NCBI RefSeq assembly: GCF_001422205.1
Contig: NZ_LMMJ01000008.1
Location: forward strand, 300,915 to 364,914
Reading direction: 5' to 3'
DNA: 64,000 nucleotides
Source of the DNA: Curtobacterium sp. Leaf261
Lineage (GTDB): Bacteria; Actinomycetota; Actinomycetes; Actinomycetales; Microbacteriaceae
Below are positions 35,473-43,519 of this stretch, in pieces (position 1 is the stretch's first letter; each line of letters begins with the position of its first letter). Below the pieces are notes generated by a model. The model was not told the origin of the DNA. It did not search any database and saw only the letters and a list, made by a program, of their open reading frames with translations. Both the position numbers and the translations under genes were made by a program.

Positions 35473-36105
35473 CTAGACGGTCACCTTGGTCATCTGCAGC
35501 AGCCCGTCGCCCGCGGGGGAGAGGGCGCTCCGCACCGCGCCGGAGGTGGAGACCTCGGTCAGGAGCGTCCGGAAGTCCGTCGCGGCCCGGTCGCGCTTCG
35601 TGGGGTCGGCGACGCGCCCCTTCCACAGGGCGTGCGGGACGAGGACGGTCCCGCCGATGCGCGCGAGTCGCAGTCCGTGCTCGACGTACTCGATGACGTG
35701 CTCCGGATCGGCGTCGACGAGGACGACGTCGTAGGACGCCTCGTTCATCCGGGGGAGCACCTGCGCGGCACGGCCGGGGATCAACCGGATCCGACCCGGC
35801 GCGGTCCCCGCGGCGATGAAGGCGTCGCGTGCCGACTGCTGGTGGTCGACCTCGACGTCGATCGTCGTGAGCGTGGCGTCGGGTGCGCCTGCGAGCAGGT
35901 ACAGCCCGGACACGCCGAGACCGGTTCCGATCTCGATCATGCTCGTGGCACGGGACGCGGCAGCGATCACGCTGATCTGCGCACCGATCGCCGGCGACAC
36001 GGCGGCCACCCCGAGTTCGAGGCTGTGTTCACGCGCTCGCGCAACGACCTCGGGCTCGGAGACCAGGTCCTCCGCGAACTTCCAGTTCGACTCTTTCTCT
36101 GACAC
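35473..36105 (-). CDS. SAM-dependent O-methyltransferase
   Basis: Class I methyltransferase of the CCoAOMT-like O-methyltransferase family, 210 aa. SAM-binding motif I is MIEIGTGLGVSGLYLL, with VDADPEHVIEYVEHG as the metal/catalytic acidic region. Of two in-frame GTG codons, 36105 is chosen because GAGGAG lies 7 nt upstream, whereas it is 1 nt from the other. It corresponds to Rv1220c by position (divergent gene next to tatB). The methyl acceptor is unknown. Confidence 0.88.
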   Translation of the reverse strand: MSEKESNWKFAEDLVSEPEVVARAREHSLELGVAAVSPAIGAQISVIAAASRATSMIEIGTGLGVSGLYLLAGAPDATLTTIDVEVDHQQSARDAFIAAGTAPGRIRLIPGRAAQVLPRMNEASYDVVLVDADPEHVIEYVEHGLRLARIGGTVLVPHALWKGRVADPTKRDRAATDFRTLLTEVSTSGAVRSALSPAGDGLLQMTKVTV

Positions 36106-36155
36106 GCACACTCCTCGTCGGTCAACCTTACGGGTGGGTTCGGGGGGAAAGCGGC

Positions 36156-36161
36156 TACCCT
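36156..36161 (+). promoter_or_regulatory. -10 box of leaderless tatB promoter
   Basis: TACCCT followed by 6 nt and the GTG at 36168. Confidence 0.6.
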
Positions 36162-36167
36162 CGTTCC

Positions 36168-36539
36168 GTGTTCGAAAACTTCGACAAGATCCTGGTCATC
36201 GGGATCATTGCCGTGCTCCTGCTCGGACCGAAGCGACTCCCCGTGTACGCGCAGAAGCTCGCGCAGTTCATCAAGATGCTCCGCGGCATGGCGGACACGG
36301 CGAAGTCCCGCATGCGCGAGGAGATGGGTCCGGACTTCGACGACGTCGACTGGCAGAAGCTCGATCCGCGGCAGTACGACCCGCGCCGGATCATCCGCGA
36401 CGCCCTGCTGACCGACGCCACCACGAACGACCGTGCTGACGCGACGCCGACCGTCAAGCCGCAGTCGGTCCGGGCAACCCCGCCCGTGGTGACGCTCGCC
36501 GCGGGGGAGTCCGCCCCGTACGACGCCGAGGCCACGTAG
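36168..36539 (+). CDS. tatB: Sec-independent translocase subunit TatB
   Basis: 123 aa. The N-terminal membrane helix (KILVIGIIAVLLLGPKRLP) ends in the Gly-Pro hinge of TatA/B proteins, followed by an amphipathic helix (VYAQKLAQFIKMLRGMADTAK) and an acidic, disordered tail. The helix length and the hinge followed by KRLP favour TatB over TatA. It forms the twin-arginine substrate receptor with TatC, which is not in this window. Mycobacterial tatB is likewise beside an O-methyltransferase gene, but there sigE, rseA and htrA intervene; here they do not. Confidence 0.9.
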   Translation: MFENFDKILVIGIIAVLLLGPKRLPVYAQKLAQFIKMLRGMADTAKSRMREEMGPDFDDVDWQKLDPRQYDPRRIIRDALLTDATTNDRADATPTVKPQSVRATPPVVTLAAGESAPYDAEAT

Positions 36540-36552
36540 CCCCTCCGTAAAA

Positions 36553-36610
36553 CACCGCTCTCCGACCGAAACACCGTGCTCGAGGGCGGTGTTTCGCCGT
36601 GGGAGCGGTG
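36553..36610 (+). terminator. Nested hairpin, CACCGCTCTCCG family copy C
   Basis: Inner stem CGAAACACCG (36567-36576)/CGGTGTTTCG (36587-36596); outer stem CACCGCTC (36553-36560)/GAGCGGTG (36603-36610). It lies 13 bp after the tatB stop, with the convergent mrp beyond. Confidence 0.75.
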
Positions 36611-36650
36611 TCTCGACGATCGAACAGGCTGCGGGGCAGGGGCGGGGGGA

Positions 36651-37826
36651 CTAGCGGACGCCGAGGTTCAGCTTCCGGCCCGCGAGACCCCGACCCATCG
36701 CCACGAGCCGGTCCGCGATCGCCGACAGCGCGACGGCCGCGACGTCCGACGGGTCGCCGACGACGACCGGCACGCCGGAGTCCCCACCGGTCCGGAGCGC
36801 CACGGACAGCGGCACGCTCCCGAGCACCGGCACCGGGTCGACCTCCGGGGCGCCGACGGACAGCCGTCGCGCAGTCTCGACACCACCGCCAGACCCGAAG
36901 AGCTCGAGCACGGACCCGTCGGGCTGCACGAGCCCCGCCATGTTCTCGATCACGCCGATCACCCGCTGCCCGGTCTGTCGCGCGACGACCCCGCTCCGCT
37001 CCGCGACGTCCGCCGCAGCTGCCTGCGGGGTGGTCACGACGAGGACCTCGGCGTGCGGCAGGAGCTGTCCGACCGAGATCGCGACGTCCCCGGTGCCCGG
37101 CGGCAGATCAAGGAGCAGGACGTCGAGGTCACCGAAGAACACGTCGGTGAGGAACTGGTTGATCGTGCGGTGCAGCATCGGCCCACGCCAGGCGACGGCG
37201 GTCGAGGGATCGTCGACGAACATCCCGATGGACACGACCTTCACGTCGTGGGCCACGGGAGGCAGGATCATCTGCCCGACGCGGGTGGGCCGTGCTGCCC
37301 GGCCGGAGTCGTCCGTCAGCCCGATGAGCCCCGGCACGCTGAACCCGTGTACGTCGGCGTCGACGATGCCGACACGCAGACCCCGTCGCGCGAGCGCCAC
37401 CGCGAGGTTCACCGTGATGGTCGACTTGCCGACGCCGCCCTTGCCGCTCGTCACCGCGATCACCCGCGTCAGCGAGTCCGGGGTGAACTGCACGCCGTTC
37501 GGTCGTCCGGCGCGGAGTCGTTCGGTGAGTGCGGTCCTGGTCTCCGGGCTCATCACGGACACGTCGACGTCGACGTCCGTCACACCGGGCACCGAGGAGG
37601 CTGCCGCCAGCACGTCGGCCTCGATCGTGGACGCAGCCGGGCACCCGACGATCGTGAGCTGCAGATCGACGCGCACCGCGCCTCCCGGCTGTGCCTCGAC
37701 CCCGCGCACCATGTCGAGTTCGGTGATCGGACGATGGATCTCCGGGTCGATCACGCGCGCGAGCGCGACGAGGACGGCACGCGCGAGCGCGTCCCCGGAC
37801 CGGTCTGGAGGCACGGCGTCAGCCAT
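36651..37826 (-). CDS. mrp: Mrp/ApbC family P-loop ATPase
   Basis: 391-aa Fe-S cluster carrier/assembly ATPase. The N-terminal MIP18-like (DUF59) domain spans residues 10-85. The ParA-type P-loop SGKGGVGKST is at 127-136, followed by IVDADVHGFSVPGLIGL and DLPPGTGDVAISV. The C-terminal CxxC that holds the bridging cluster in many Mrp proteins is absent; the only cysteine I see is in the N-terminal domain (VGCPAAS). The start overlaps the DUF1003 stop by 8 bp. Confidence 0.93.
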   Translation of the reverse strand: MADAVPPDRSGDALARAVLVALARVIDPEIHRPITELDMVRGVEAQPGGAVRVDLQLTIVGCPAASTIEADVLAAASSVPGVTDVDVDVSVMSPETRTALTERLRAGRPNGVQFTPDSLTRVIAVTSGKGGVGKSTITVNLAVALARRGLRVGIVDADVHGFSVPGLIGLTDDSGRAARPTRVGQMILPPVAHDVKVVSIGMFVDDPSTAVAWRGPMLHRTINQFLTDVFFGDLDVLLLDLPPGTGDVAISVGQLLPHAEVLVVTTPQAAAADVAERSGVVARQTGQRVIGVIENMAGLVQPDGSVLELFGSGGGVETARRLSVGAPEVDPVPVLGSVPLSVALRTGGDSGVPVVVGDPSDVAAVALSAIADRLVAMGRGLAGRKLNLGVR

Positions 37827-38439
37827 GCAGACCGGTGGGCGCCGCCTCCTGCGCGTCCTTGGCGGCGTCGTCCGCGGCGTCGCTCCGCTCGGTGGCCGCG
37901 GTGAGCGCTGCCTCCTCGTCGCGCCGGTCGAGCTCCTCGAGGAGTGACCGGAGCTCGGCACGGATGAAGTCCTTCGACGCCATGTCCCGGACCGCGAGGC
38001 GGAGTGCGACGACCTCGCGGGCGAGGTACTCGGTGTCGGCGAGGTTCCGCTCGGCACGCTGGCGGTCCTGCTCGAACTGCACGCGGTCACGGTCGTCCTG
38101 GCGGTTCTGCGCGAGGAGGATCAGCGGCGCGGCGTACGAGGCCTGGAGCGAGAGGATCAGCGTCAGCGCCGTGAAGCCGATCGCGGCGGAGTCGAAGCGC
38201 CAGTGCTGCGGCGCGACGGTGTTGAACACCATCCAGACCACACAGAACAGCGTCAGTCCGATGAGGAACCAGGGCGTGCCCATCCCGCGCGCGATGCCCT
38301 CGGTCGCCCGCCCGAACGTGTCGCGGCTCTGGCGGCCCCGACGGCTCGGGAGGACGCTGGTGCGCATGCCCTTCGGCGAGTCGAGCCGGTTCGCGGTCCG
38401 GTCGGAGCGGTCGGAGCGTGTGTTGTCAGCGGGAGCCAT
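37819..38439 (-). CDS. DUF1003 membrane protein
   Basis: 206 aa. The DUF1003 core is clear: TPWFLIGLTLFCVVWMVFN (helix 1), FDSAAIGFTALTLILSLQAS (helix 2), AAPLILLAQNRQDDRDR, then a long coiled-coil (about 125-175) and an Ala/Asp-rich tail. Function unknown; it is commonly beside the MgtE_N/CBS protein, as here, which suggests a shared divalent-cation role (inference). It overlaps both neighbours (14 bp and 8 bp). Confidence 0.9.
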   Translation of the reverse strand: MAPADNTRSDRSDRTANRLDSPKGMRTSVLPSRRGRQSRDTFGRATEGIARGMGTPWFLIGLTLFCVVWMVFNTVAPQHWRFDSAAIGFTALTLILSLQASYAAPLILLAQNRQDDRDRVQFEQDRQRAERNLADTEYLAREVVALRLAVRDMASKDFIRAELRSLLEELDRRDEEAALTAATERSDAADDAAKDAQEAAPTGLHG

Positions 38440-39751
38440 TCGTCGTCCTCCTCCCGGTGGTCACCGGAGGTCTGCGAGTTCGCGTGCGTGGTCTGGAGGC
38501 CGGGCCGTTGTCGGGCCCGCCCTGACTTCGCCAGTCATCCGGCAGGATGTGGTCGAGGACGTCGTCGATTGTCACCACCCCGACGAGTCGCTGGGCGTCG
38601 TCGACGACCGGCACGGACACGAGGTTGTACGTCGCCATCACCCGGGTGACCTCGGCGGCACTCGCGTCGGCGCGGACGGGTTCGAGCTGGGTGTCGATGA
38701 GGGTGCCGAGGCGTTCGTTCGGCGGGTAGCGGAGCATCCGCTGGAAGTGCACGAACCCGAGGAACCGGCCGGTCGGCGGCTCGTACGGGGGCAGGGTGAC
38801 GCAGACGGCGGCGCCGAGCGCGGGGGCGAGCTCGTGCCGACGGATGAGCGCGAGCCCCTCGGCGACGGTGGCGTCCGCGGAGACGATCACGGGTTCGGTC
38901 GTCATCAGACCGCCGGCGGTGTCCGGGTCGAACTCCAGGAGCATCCGGACGTCCTGGGCCTCCTCCGGCTCCATGAGCTGCAGGAGGGCCTCGCTCCGCT
39001 CCGAGGAGAGCTGCGCGAGGACGTCGGCGGCGTCGTCGGGCTGCATCTGGTCGAGGACGTCGGCGGCACGGGCGTCCTCGAGACCGGACAGGATCTCGAT
39101 CGACTCCTGCTCGGGCATCTCCTCGAGCACGTCGGCGAGCCGGTCGTCGGGGAGTTCGCCCGCGACCTCGATGCGCCGCTCGACGGGCAGGTCGAGGAGC
39201 GTCGATGCGAGGTCGGCGGGCAGCAGGTCGGAGTACGCGGCGATGACGTGCTCGGCGGACTGGGACTCTCCGGGGAGGGTGTCCTCCTCGGTCACCTCGG
39301 CCCACGTCGCGAACGTCGTCGGACCCTTGCCGAACGGGGACGGCGTCGTCTTGGGCTTCCGGAGGAACAGTTGCGAGACGTCCCACGCACCCTGCCCGGA
39401 GCTCTCGATGGCGACGTCCTCGATGGTCGCCCGGATGCGGTCGCGGGTGATCAGGACCCGTCGGCCGAGCATCTCGGCGATGACACGGACCTCGCCGCCC
39501 CGCTGCTCGAACCGACGCACGTTCACCAGACCGGTCGTGATGACCTGGCCGGCGCCGATCGACGTGATCCGCCCGACGGAGACGAAGATGCGGCGTTTGC
39601 CGGGGACCTCGACGATGAGACCCACGACCGTCGGCGAGCCCGAGTTCCGGTAGACGACCAGCACGTCGCGCACCTTGCCGACGCGGTCGCCCGCGGGGTC
39701 GAAGACGGAGCACCCGGCCAGTCGGGCTACGAATACCTTCGTGGCGCTCAC
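38426..39751 (-). CDS. Soluble MgtE N-terminal and CBS domain protein
   Basis: 441 aa. Residues 1-85 resemble a PRC-barrel (CSVFDPAGDRVGKVRDVLV). The MgtE_N superhelix spans about 165-275 (LLDLPVERRIEVAGELPDDR and following DVLxxMP repeats). A CBS pair is at about 280-410 (LMTTEPVIVSADATVAEGL, VPVVDDAQRLVGVVTIDDVLD). The MgtE membrane pore is missing, so this is a Mg2+ sensor-like cytoplasmic protein and not a transporter. The Arg/Thr-rich tail is encoded over a GC-rich repeat. The GTG start lies 6 nt after TACGCT. It is first of a three-gene operon with DUF1003 and mrp. Confidence 0.9.
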   Translation of the reverse strand: MSATKVFVARLAGCSVFDPAGDRVGKVRDVLVVYRNSGSPTVVGLIVEVPGKRRIFVSVGRITSIGAGQVITTGLVNVRRFEQRGGEVRVIAEMLGRRVLITRDRIRATIEDVAIESSGQGAWDVSQLFLRKPKTTPSPFGKGPTTFATWAEVTEEDTLPGESQSAEHVIAAYSDLLPADLASTLLDLPVERRIEVAGELPDDRLADVLEEMPEQESIEILSGLEDARAADVLDQMQPDDAADVLAQLSSERSEALLQLMEPEEAQDVRMLLEFDPDTAGGLMTTEPVIVSADATVAEGLALIRRHELAPALGAAVCVTLPPYEPPTGRFLGFVHFQRMLRYPPNERLGTLIDTQLEPVRADASAAEVTRVMATYNLVSVPVVDDAQRLVGVVTIDDVLDHILPDDWRSQGGPDNGPASRPRTRTRRPPVTTGRRTTNGSR

Positions 39752-39757
39752 CCGTCC

Positions 39758-39763
39758 AGCGTA
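39758..39763 (-). promoter_or_regulatory. -10 box of leaderless MgtE_N operon promoter
   Basis: TACGCT on the minus strand, 6 nt before the GTG at 39751. Confidence 0.6.
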
Positions 39764-39842
39764 GCCGTCCCGGGCGCTGCCGTGGTCGCCGCGGACAGCG
39801 CGCTCCCGTCGTTTCCCAAGCGGCGACGAGGATACTCGCCGT

Positions 39843-40760
39843 GTGAGCACTCAGAGCCCGTACGGCCGGACCAATGCCGCCTTCCCGTCGCTGCCCCGCG
39901 GAGACGTCCTCGGCACCTACGAGACCTACCCCGAGGCGCAGCGGGTCGTCGCGAAGCTCGCGGAGTCGGACTTCCCGGTGAAGCAGGTCGCGATCGTCGG
40001 CAACGACCTGAAGACCGTCGAGCGGGTGACGGGCAAGCTGACCTACGGCCGGGCGGCCATCGCCGGTGCGCTCAGCGGGCTCTGGCTCGGCATCTTCTTC
40101 GGCATCGTCCTGACGCTGTTCTCACGCGGGGCGTCGGGCGGGACGATCATCGCCGCCGCGATCATCGGTGCGGCCTTCGGGATGCTCTACGGCGTCGTGA
40201 GCTTCTCGATCACGAAGCGCCAGCGGGACTTCACGAGCGTCCACCAGGTGCTCGCGACGAACTACCAGATCGTCGTCGACCCGCAGCTCACCGGTCGGGC
40301 GCAGCAGATCCTCGGCGCCGCGTCCGAGGGGTGGACCCCGCAGCAGCCCCAGCCGACGCAGCACACGCAGCCGTGGTCACCGCCGCAGGGGCCGGGCCAG
40401 GGCCAGGGCCAGCAGCGCCCGTACCAGCCGCCGCAGCAGCCGCAGCAGCCGCAGCAGCAGCCGCCGCGTCAGCAGCTCCCGCCGCAGCAGCGCCCTCCGC
40501 AGCCTCCGCAGCAGCGGCCGACCTACTCCGGCCCGCAGTACGGCGCGCCGGCCTCCGAGGGCGAGCGTCGTCCGGAGCCCCGGCACGACCAGCCGCCGTA
40601 CGGGCAGCGGACCGAGCGGCCGCGGTACGGCGAGAACGCCCCGCAGACACCGCCGAGGCAGGCGCCGCAGCCGAAGCCGGACACCGCGGACGAGCGCACC
40701 GAGCAGGACAGCACCGAGAAGCACGGCACCGAGAAGGACAGCCGCGAGCAGACGGACTGA
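39843..40760 (+). CDS. General stress protein 17M-like membrane protein with Q/P-rich tail
   Basis: 305 aa. Residues 20-65 match the GSP17M-type domain (LGTYETYPEAQRVVAKLAES, VAIVGNDLKTVERVTGKLTY). Two helices follow (AAIAGALSGLWLGIFFGIVLTLF and AAAIIGAAFGMLYGVV). From about residue 155 the chain is Gln/Pro-rich with PPQQPQQPQQQ runs, then charged, and probably disordered and cytoplasmic. Function unknown beyond family association with stress. GTG start; divergent from the MgtE_N operon across 91 bp. Confidence 0.85.
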   Translation: MSTQSPYGRTNAAFPSLPRGDVLGTYETYPEAQRVVAKLAESDFPVKQVAIVGNDLKTVERVTGKLTYGRAAIAGALSGLWLGIFFGIVLTLFSRGASGGTIIAAAIIGAAFGMLYGVVSFSITKRQRDFTSVHQVLATNYQIVVDPQLTGRAQQILGAASEGWTPQQPQPTQHTQPWSPPQGPGQGQGQQRPYQPPQQPQQPQQQPPRQQLPPQQRPPQPPQQRPTYSGPQYGAPASEGERRPEPRHDQPPYGQRTERPRYGENAPQTPPRQAPQPKPDTADERTEQDSTEKHGTEKDSREQTD

Positions 40761-40773
40761 TCGGACGCGGACT

Positions 40774-40805
40774 GGAGGCGCGGTGCCAGCTGGTGCCGCG
40801 CCTCC
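40774..40805 (+). terminator. GGAGGCGCGG hairpin between convergent genes
   Basis: GGAGGCGCGG (40774-40783) and CCGCGCCTCC (40796-40805) with an inner CCAG/CTGG. It is 13 bp after the GSP17M-like stop and is a member of the GGAGGCCCGG family. Confidence 0.75.
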
Positions 40806-40856
40806 CGTCCGTCCGTGGTCGCGGAGGCGACCGAGCGGTCCTGCGGGACCGCTCGC

Positions 40857-41330
40857 TTACAGGACCTTCGCGAAGCAGATCGAGAGCGGGTTGGCGGCGT
40901 ACGGGCCGAACGGCGCGATGCGGATGAAGCCCTCGCGCTCGGAGAACCGGATCGCGCCGGTCTGCTGGATGCCGGTCTCGTGCACGATCGCCGGTGCACC
41001 GAACTCGCTCGCGGCCTCCTCGAGCGCGCGGAGGAGCGCGGCACCGACACCAGCACCGCGGGCTTCCGACCGCACGAACATCCGGCGGACCTCGAGCACA
41101 CCGTCGGCCACCGCGACGAGCGCACCGCAGCCGAGTGGCACACCGTCTGCGTCACGCGCGACGACGTTCACGACCGCCGAGTCCGTCGTCAGCGGTGCGC
41201 CGTGGTCCGGGTAGCCGTGGTAGAGCGCGTCGACCTCGAGCCGCGCGACGGCACGGAGACGGACGGAGTCCGGGGAGTCGAACGGCTCGGCCTCGATCGA
41301 GACGACGCCGTTCTCGGCGGTGTCGGGCAT
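40857..41330 (-). CDS. GNAT family N-acetyltransferase, paralog 2
   Basis: 157 aa. The acetyl-CoA-binding motif is VRSEARGAGVGAALL, with EVRRMFV before it and the C-terminal FSEREGFIRIAPFGPYA. It is clearly a paralog of the gene 7 bp upstream, with the same motif order and C-terminus. It keeps the hallmark Ser/Phe for Tyr differences (RFSERE against AFYERE), so the two have diverged. Acceptor unknown. Confidence 0.9.
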   Translation of the reverse strand: MPDTAENGVVSIEAEPFDSPDSVRLRAVARLEVDALYHGYPDHGAPLTTDSAVVNVVARDADGVPLGCGALVAVADGVLEVRRMFVRSEARGAGVGAALLRALEEAASEFGAPAIVHETGIQQTGAIRFSEREGFIRIAPFGPYAANPLSICFAKVL

Positions 41331-41337
41331 GCGGGTC

Positions 41338-41814
41338 TCAGAGGATCTTGGAGTAGCAGACCGAGAGCGGAGCGCCCCGGTACGGACCGAAGTTCGCGAT
41401 CCGCGTGAACCCCTCGCGCTCGTAGAACGCGATCGCACGACGCTGTTCGGTGCCGGTCTCGAGGACGACCGCGGGGGAGCCGAGCTCCCGAGCGCTCTCC
41501 TCGAGCTGCCGGAGGATCGCCGTGGCGACGCCGATGCCGCGGGCCTCGGACCGGACGTACATGCGCTTGATCTCGACGATGCCGTCCTCGATCTCGCGCA
41601 GTCCGCCGCAGCCGAGGGGTGTGCCGGCGGCATCACGCGCCAGGAAGAACGCCGTGATGGACTCCGCCGTCGGCTTCTCGCCCGGCTCGGTGTCGCGGCC
41701 GTAGGTGCTGTCGATCTCGATGCGCTGTGCTGCGCGGAGGCGCTGGGCGTCGGGCGCGTCGAACGGCTCGGCCGAGATGATGCAGGCCAGCGGATCGGGG
41801 ATGGACGACGTCAC
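41338..41814 (-). CDS. GNAT family N-acetyltransferase, paralog 1
   Basis: 158 aa. Acetyl-CoA motif VRSEARGIGVATAIL, beta-strand EIKRMYV, and AIAFYEREGFTRIANFGPY with the usual catalytic Tyr. The GTG at 41814 starts just before the domain; the frame extends 7 residues further to another possible start at 41835. Tandem arrangement with its paralog suggests a local duplication. Acceptor unknown. Confidence 0.9.
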   Translation of the reverse strand: MTSSIPDPLACIISAEPFDAPDAQRLRAAQRIEIDSTYGRDTEPGEKPTAESITAFFLARDAAGTPLGCGGLREIEDGIVEIKRMYVRSEARGIGVATAILRQLEESARELGSPAVVLETGTEQRRAIAFYEREGFTRIANFGPYRGAPLSVCYSKIL

Positions 41815-41916
41815 GTCGAGCAGGCTACCGCGCACACCGCGTGATCCGGCTGTTCTACACCCGAAGGTGGGGGTTCCTCGGGTGTTGGCGCGGTATCCGG
41901 CCGTCGGTCGCCGTGC

Positions 41917-43404
41917 TCAGGACCGTGCGATCCAGGCCTCGACGTCGGAGGCGGTGCGGGGGATGCCGACGGACAGGTTCTCGGCACCGTCCTCGGTCAC
42001 CAGGATGTCGTCCTCGATCCGGACGCCGATGCCGCGGAACTCCTCGGGGACGGTCAGGTCGTCGGCCTGGAAGTACAGTCCGGGCTCGATCGTGAACACC
42101 ATGCCCGCCTCGACGACACCGTCGATGTAGAGCTCCCGGCGGGCCTTCGCGCAGTCGTGCACGTCGAGTCCGAGGTGGTGGCTCGTGCCGTGCACCATGT
42201 AGCGGCGGTGGTACTGCGCATCCGGCTGCAGCGACTCCTCGGCCGACACCGGCAGGAACCCCCACTCGGCGGTCTTCCGCGCGATCACCTGCATCGCCGT
42301 CGCGTGGACCTCGCGGAAGGTGATCCCGGGCTTCACGATCGCGAACGCCGCGTCGGCTGCCTCGAGCACCGCGTCGTACACGAGGCGCTGGATGTCGTCG
42401 AACGTCCCGCTGACCGGGAGCGTCCGGGTGATGTCGGCGGTGTACAACGAGTCGACCTCGACCCCGGCGTCGATCAGGATCAGGTCGCCGGGCTGCACGG
42501 CGCCGTCGTTGCGGGTCCAGTGCAGGATGCACGCGTGGGAGCCCGACGCGGCGATGGTGTCGTACCCGACCGTGTTGCCGTCGGCGCGGGCACGGCGGTT
42601 GAAGGTGCCCTCGACGATGCGCTCGCCGCGCGGGTGGGCGAGGACCTGGTCGAAGTCCGCGATCACGTCGGCGAACCCGTGGCCGGTCGCCGCGACCGCA
42701 CGGCGGATCTCGTTGATCTCGTAGGCGTCCTTGACGAGGCGGATCTCGCTGAGGTCCCGTGCGAGGGCGTCGTCCGTCGCCGGCACGCCGTCCTGCTCGG
42801 CGACACCGCCGACCAGCGCACCGACGCGGGTGTCGATCGACTCGGTGAACGTCGGGTCGGCGTCGCGGACCAGGAGCGCGTCGGAGCCGAGCGCGTCCGC
42901 GACCACCGCGAACTCGCCGAGGTCGGCCGTCGCGATGCCGAGGTCGGCGGCGACCTCGTCGAGGGACGGGCGCGGCCCGACCCAGAACTCGCCGATCTCC
43001 GGGTTCGCGTAGAACTCCTCGGAGTCCCGGCCGGCGCTCGCGCGGAAGTAGAGCGTGGCGTCGTGGCCGCTGCCCCCGGCCGACGGGGCGAGGACGAGGA
43101 CGGAGCCGACGACCGCGTCGGTGCCCCACCCGGTCAGGTGCGCGAACGCGGAGTGCGCGCGGAACGGGTAGTCGCAGTCGTTGGACCGGACCTTCGCCTG
43201 GCCTGCCGGGACGACGAGGGTCACACCGGGGTGCAGCGCGGAGATGCGCGCACGGCGCTCGGCGGCGAACGCTGCCTGCTCGCGTGCGGCGGGCGTGGAA
43301 CGGGCACGGTCGGCCCACTGGGAACCGATGAAGTCCTTGAAGGTGCTCGACCCGGGGGTCGTGGAACGGTTGCTCGTCGCGCGGGGTGCAGGAGTCTCGG
43401 CCAT
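41917..43404 (-). CDS. pepP: Xaa-Pro aminopeptidase (aminopeptidase P)
   Basis: Cytoplasmic dinuclear-metal peptidase of the M24B family, 495 aa, removing N-terminal residues before proline. An N-terminal aminopeptidase P domain (residues 50-210) precedes the pita-bread domain. Metal ligands are visible in ILIDAGVEVDSLYTADITRT (two Asp), HGTSHHLGLDVHD (His), MVFTIEPGLYF (Glu) and VRIEDDILVTEDG (Glu). The ATG at 43404 is chosen; an in-frame ATG 9 nt upstream is also possible. It is divergent from the PHP gene. Confidence 0.93.
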   Translation of the reverse strand: MAETPAPRATSNRSTTPGSSTFKDFIGSQWADRARSTPAAREQAAFAAERRARISALHPGVTLVVPAGQAKVRSNDCDYPFRAHSAFAHLTGWGTDAVVGSVLVLAPSAGGSGHDATLYFRASAGRDSEEFYANPEIGEFWVGPRPSLDEVAADLGIATADLGEFAVVADALGSDALLVRDADPTFTESIDTRVGALVGGVAEQDGVPATDDALARDLSEIRLVKDAYEINEIRRAVAATGHGFADVIADFDQVLAHPRGERIVEGTFNRRARADGNTVGYDTIAASGSHACILHWTRNDGAVQPGDLILIDAGVEVDSLYTADITRTLPVSGTFDDIQRLVYDAVLEAADAAFAIVKPGITFREVHATAMQVIARKTAEWGFLPVSAEESLQPDAQYHRRYMVHGTSHHLGLDVHDCAKARRELYIDGVVEAGMVFTIEPGLYFQADDLTVPEEFRGIGVRIEDDILVTEDGAENLSVGIPRTASDVEAWIARS

Positions 43405-43506
43405 GCAGGACATCATCCCACTGTGTGTCTCGGCGTGCGCGGGGTGCGAGGTGGGCGACGCGTGCGGTGACCGGCCGGAGGGCGCCGGTGTCGCCCTTGG
43501 TCTGGA

Positions 43507-43512
43507 TAGCAT
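43507..43512 (+). promoter_or_regulatory. -10 box of leaderless PHP gene promoter
   Basis: TAGCAT followed by 7 nt and the GTG at 43520. The in-frame ATG at 43511 lies within this box and is therefore rejected as start. Confidence 0.55.
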
Positions 43513-43519
43513 GGTCTCC

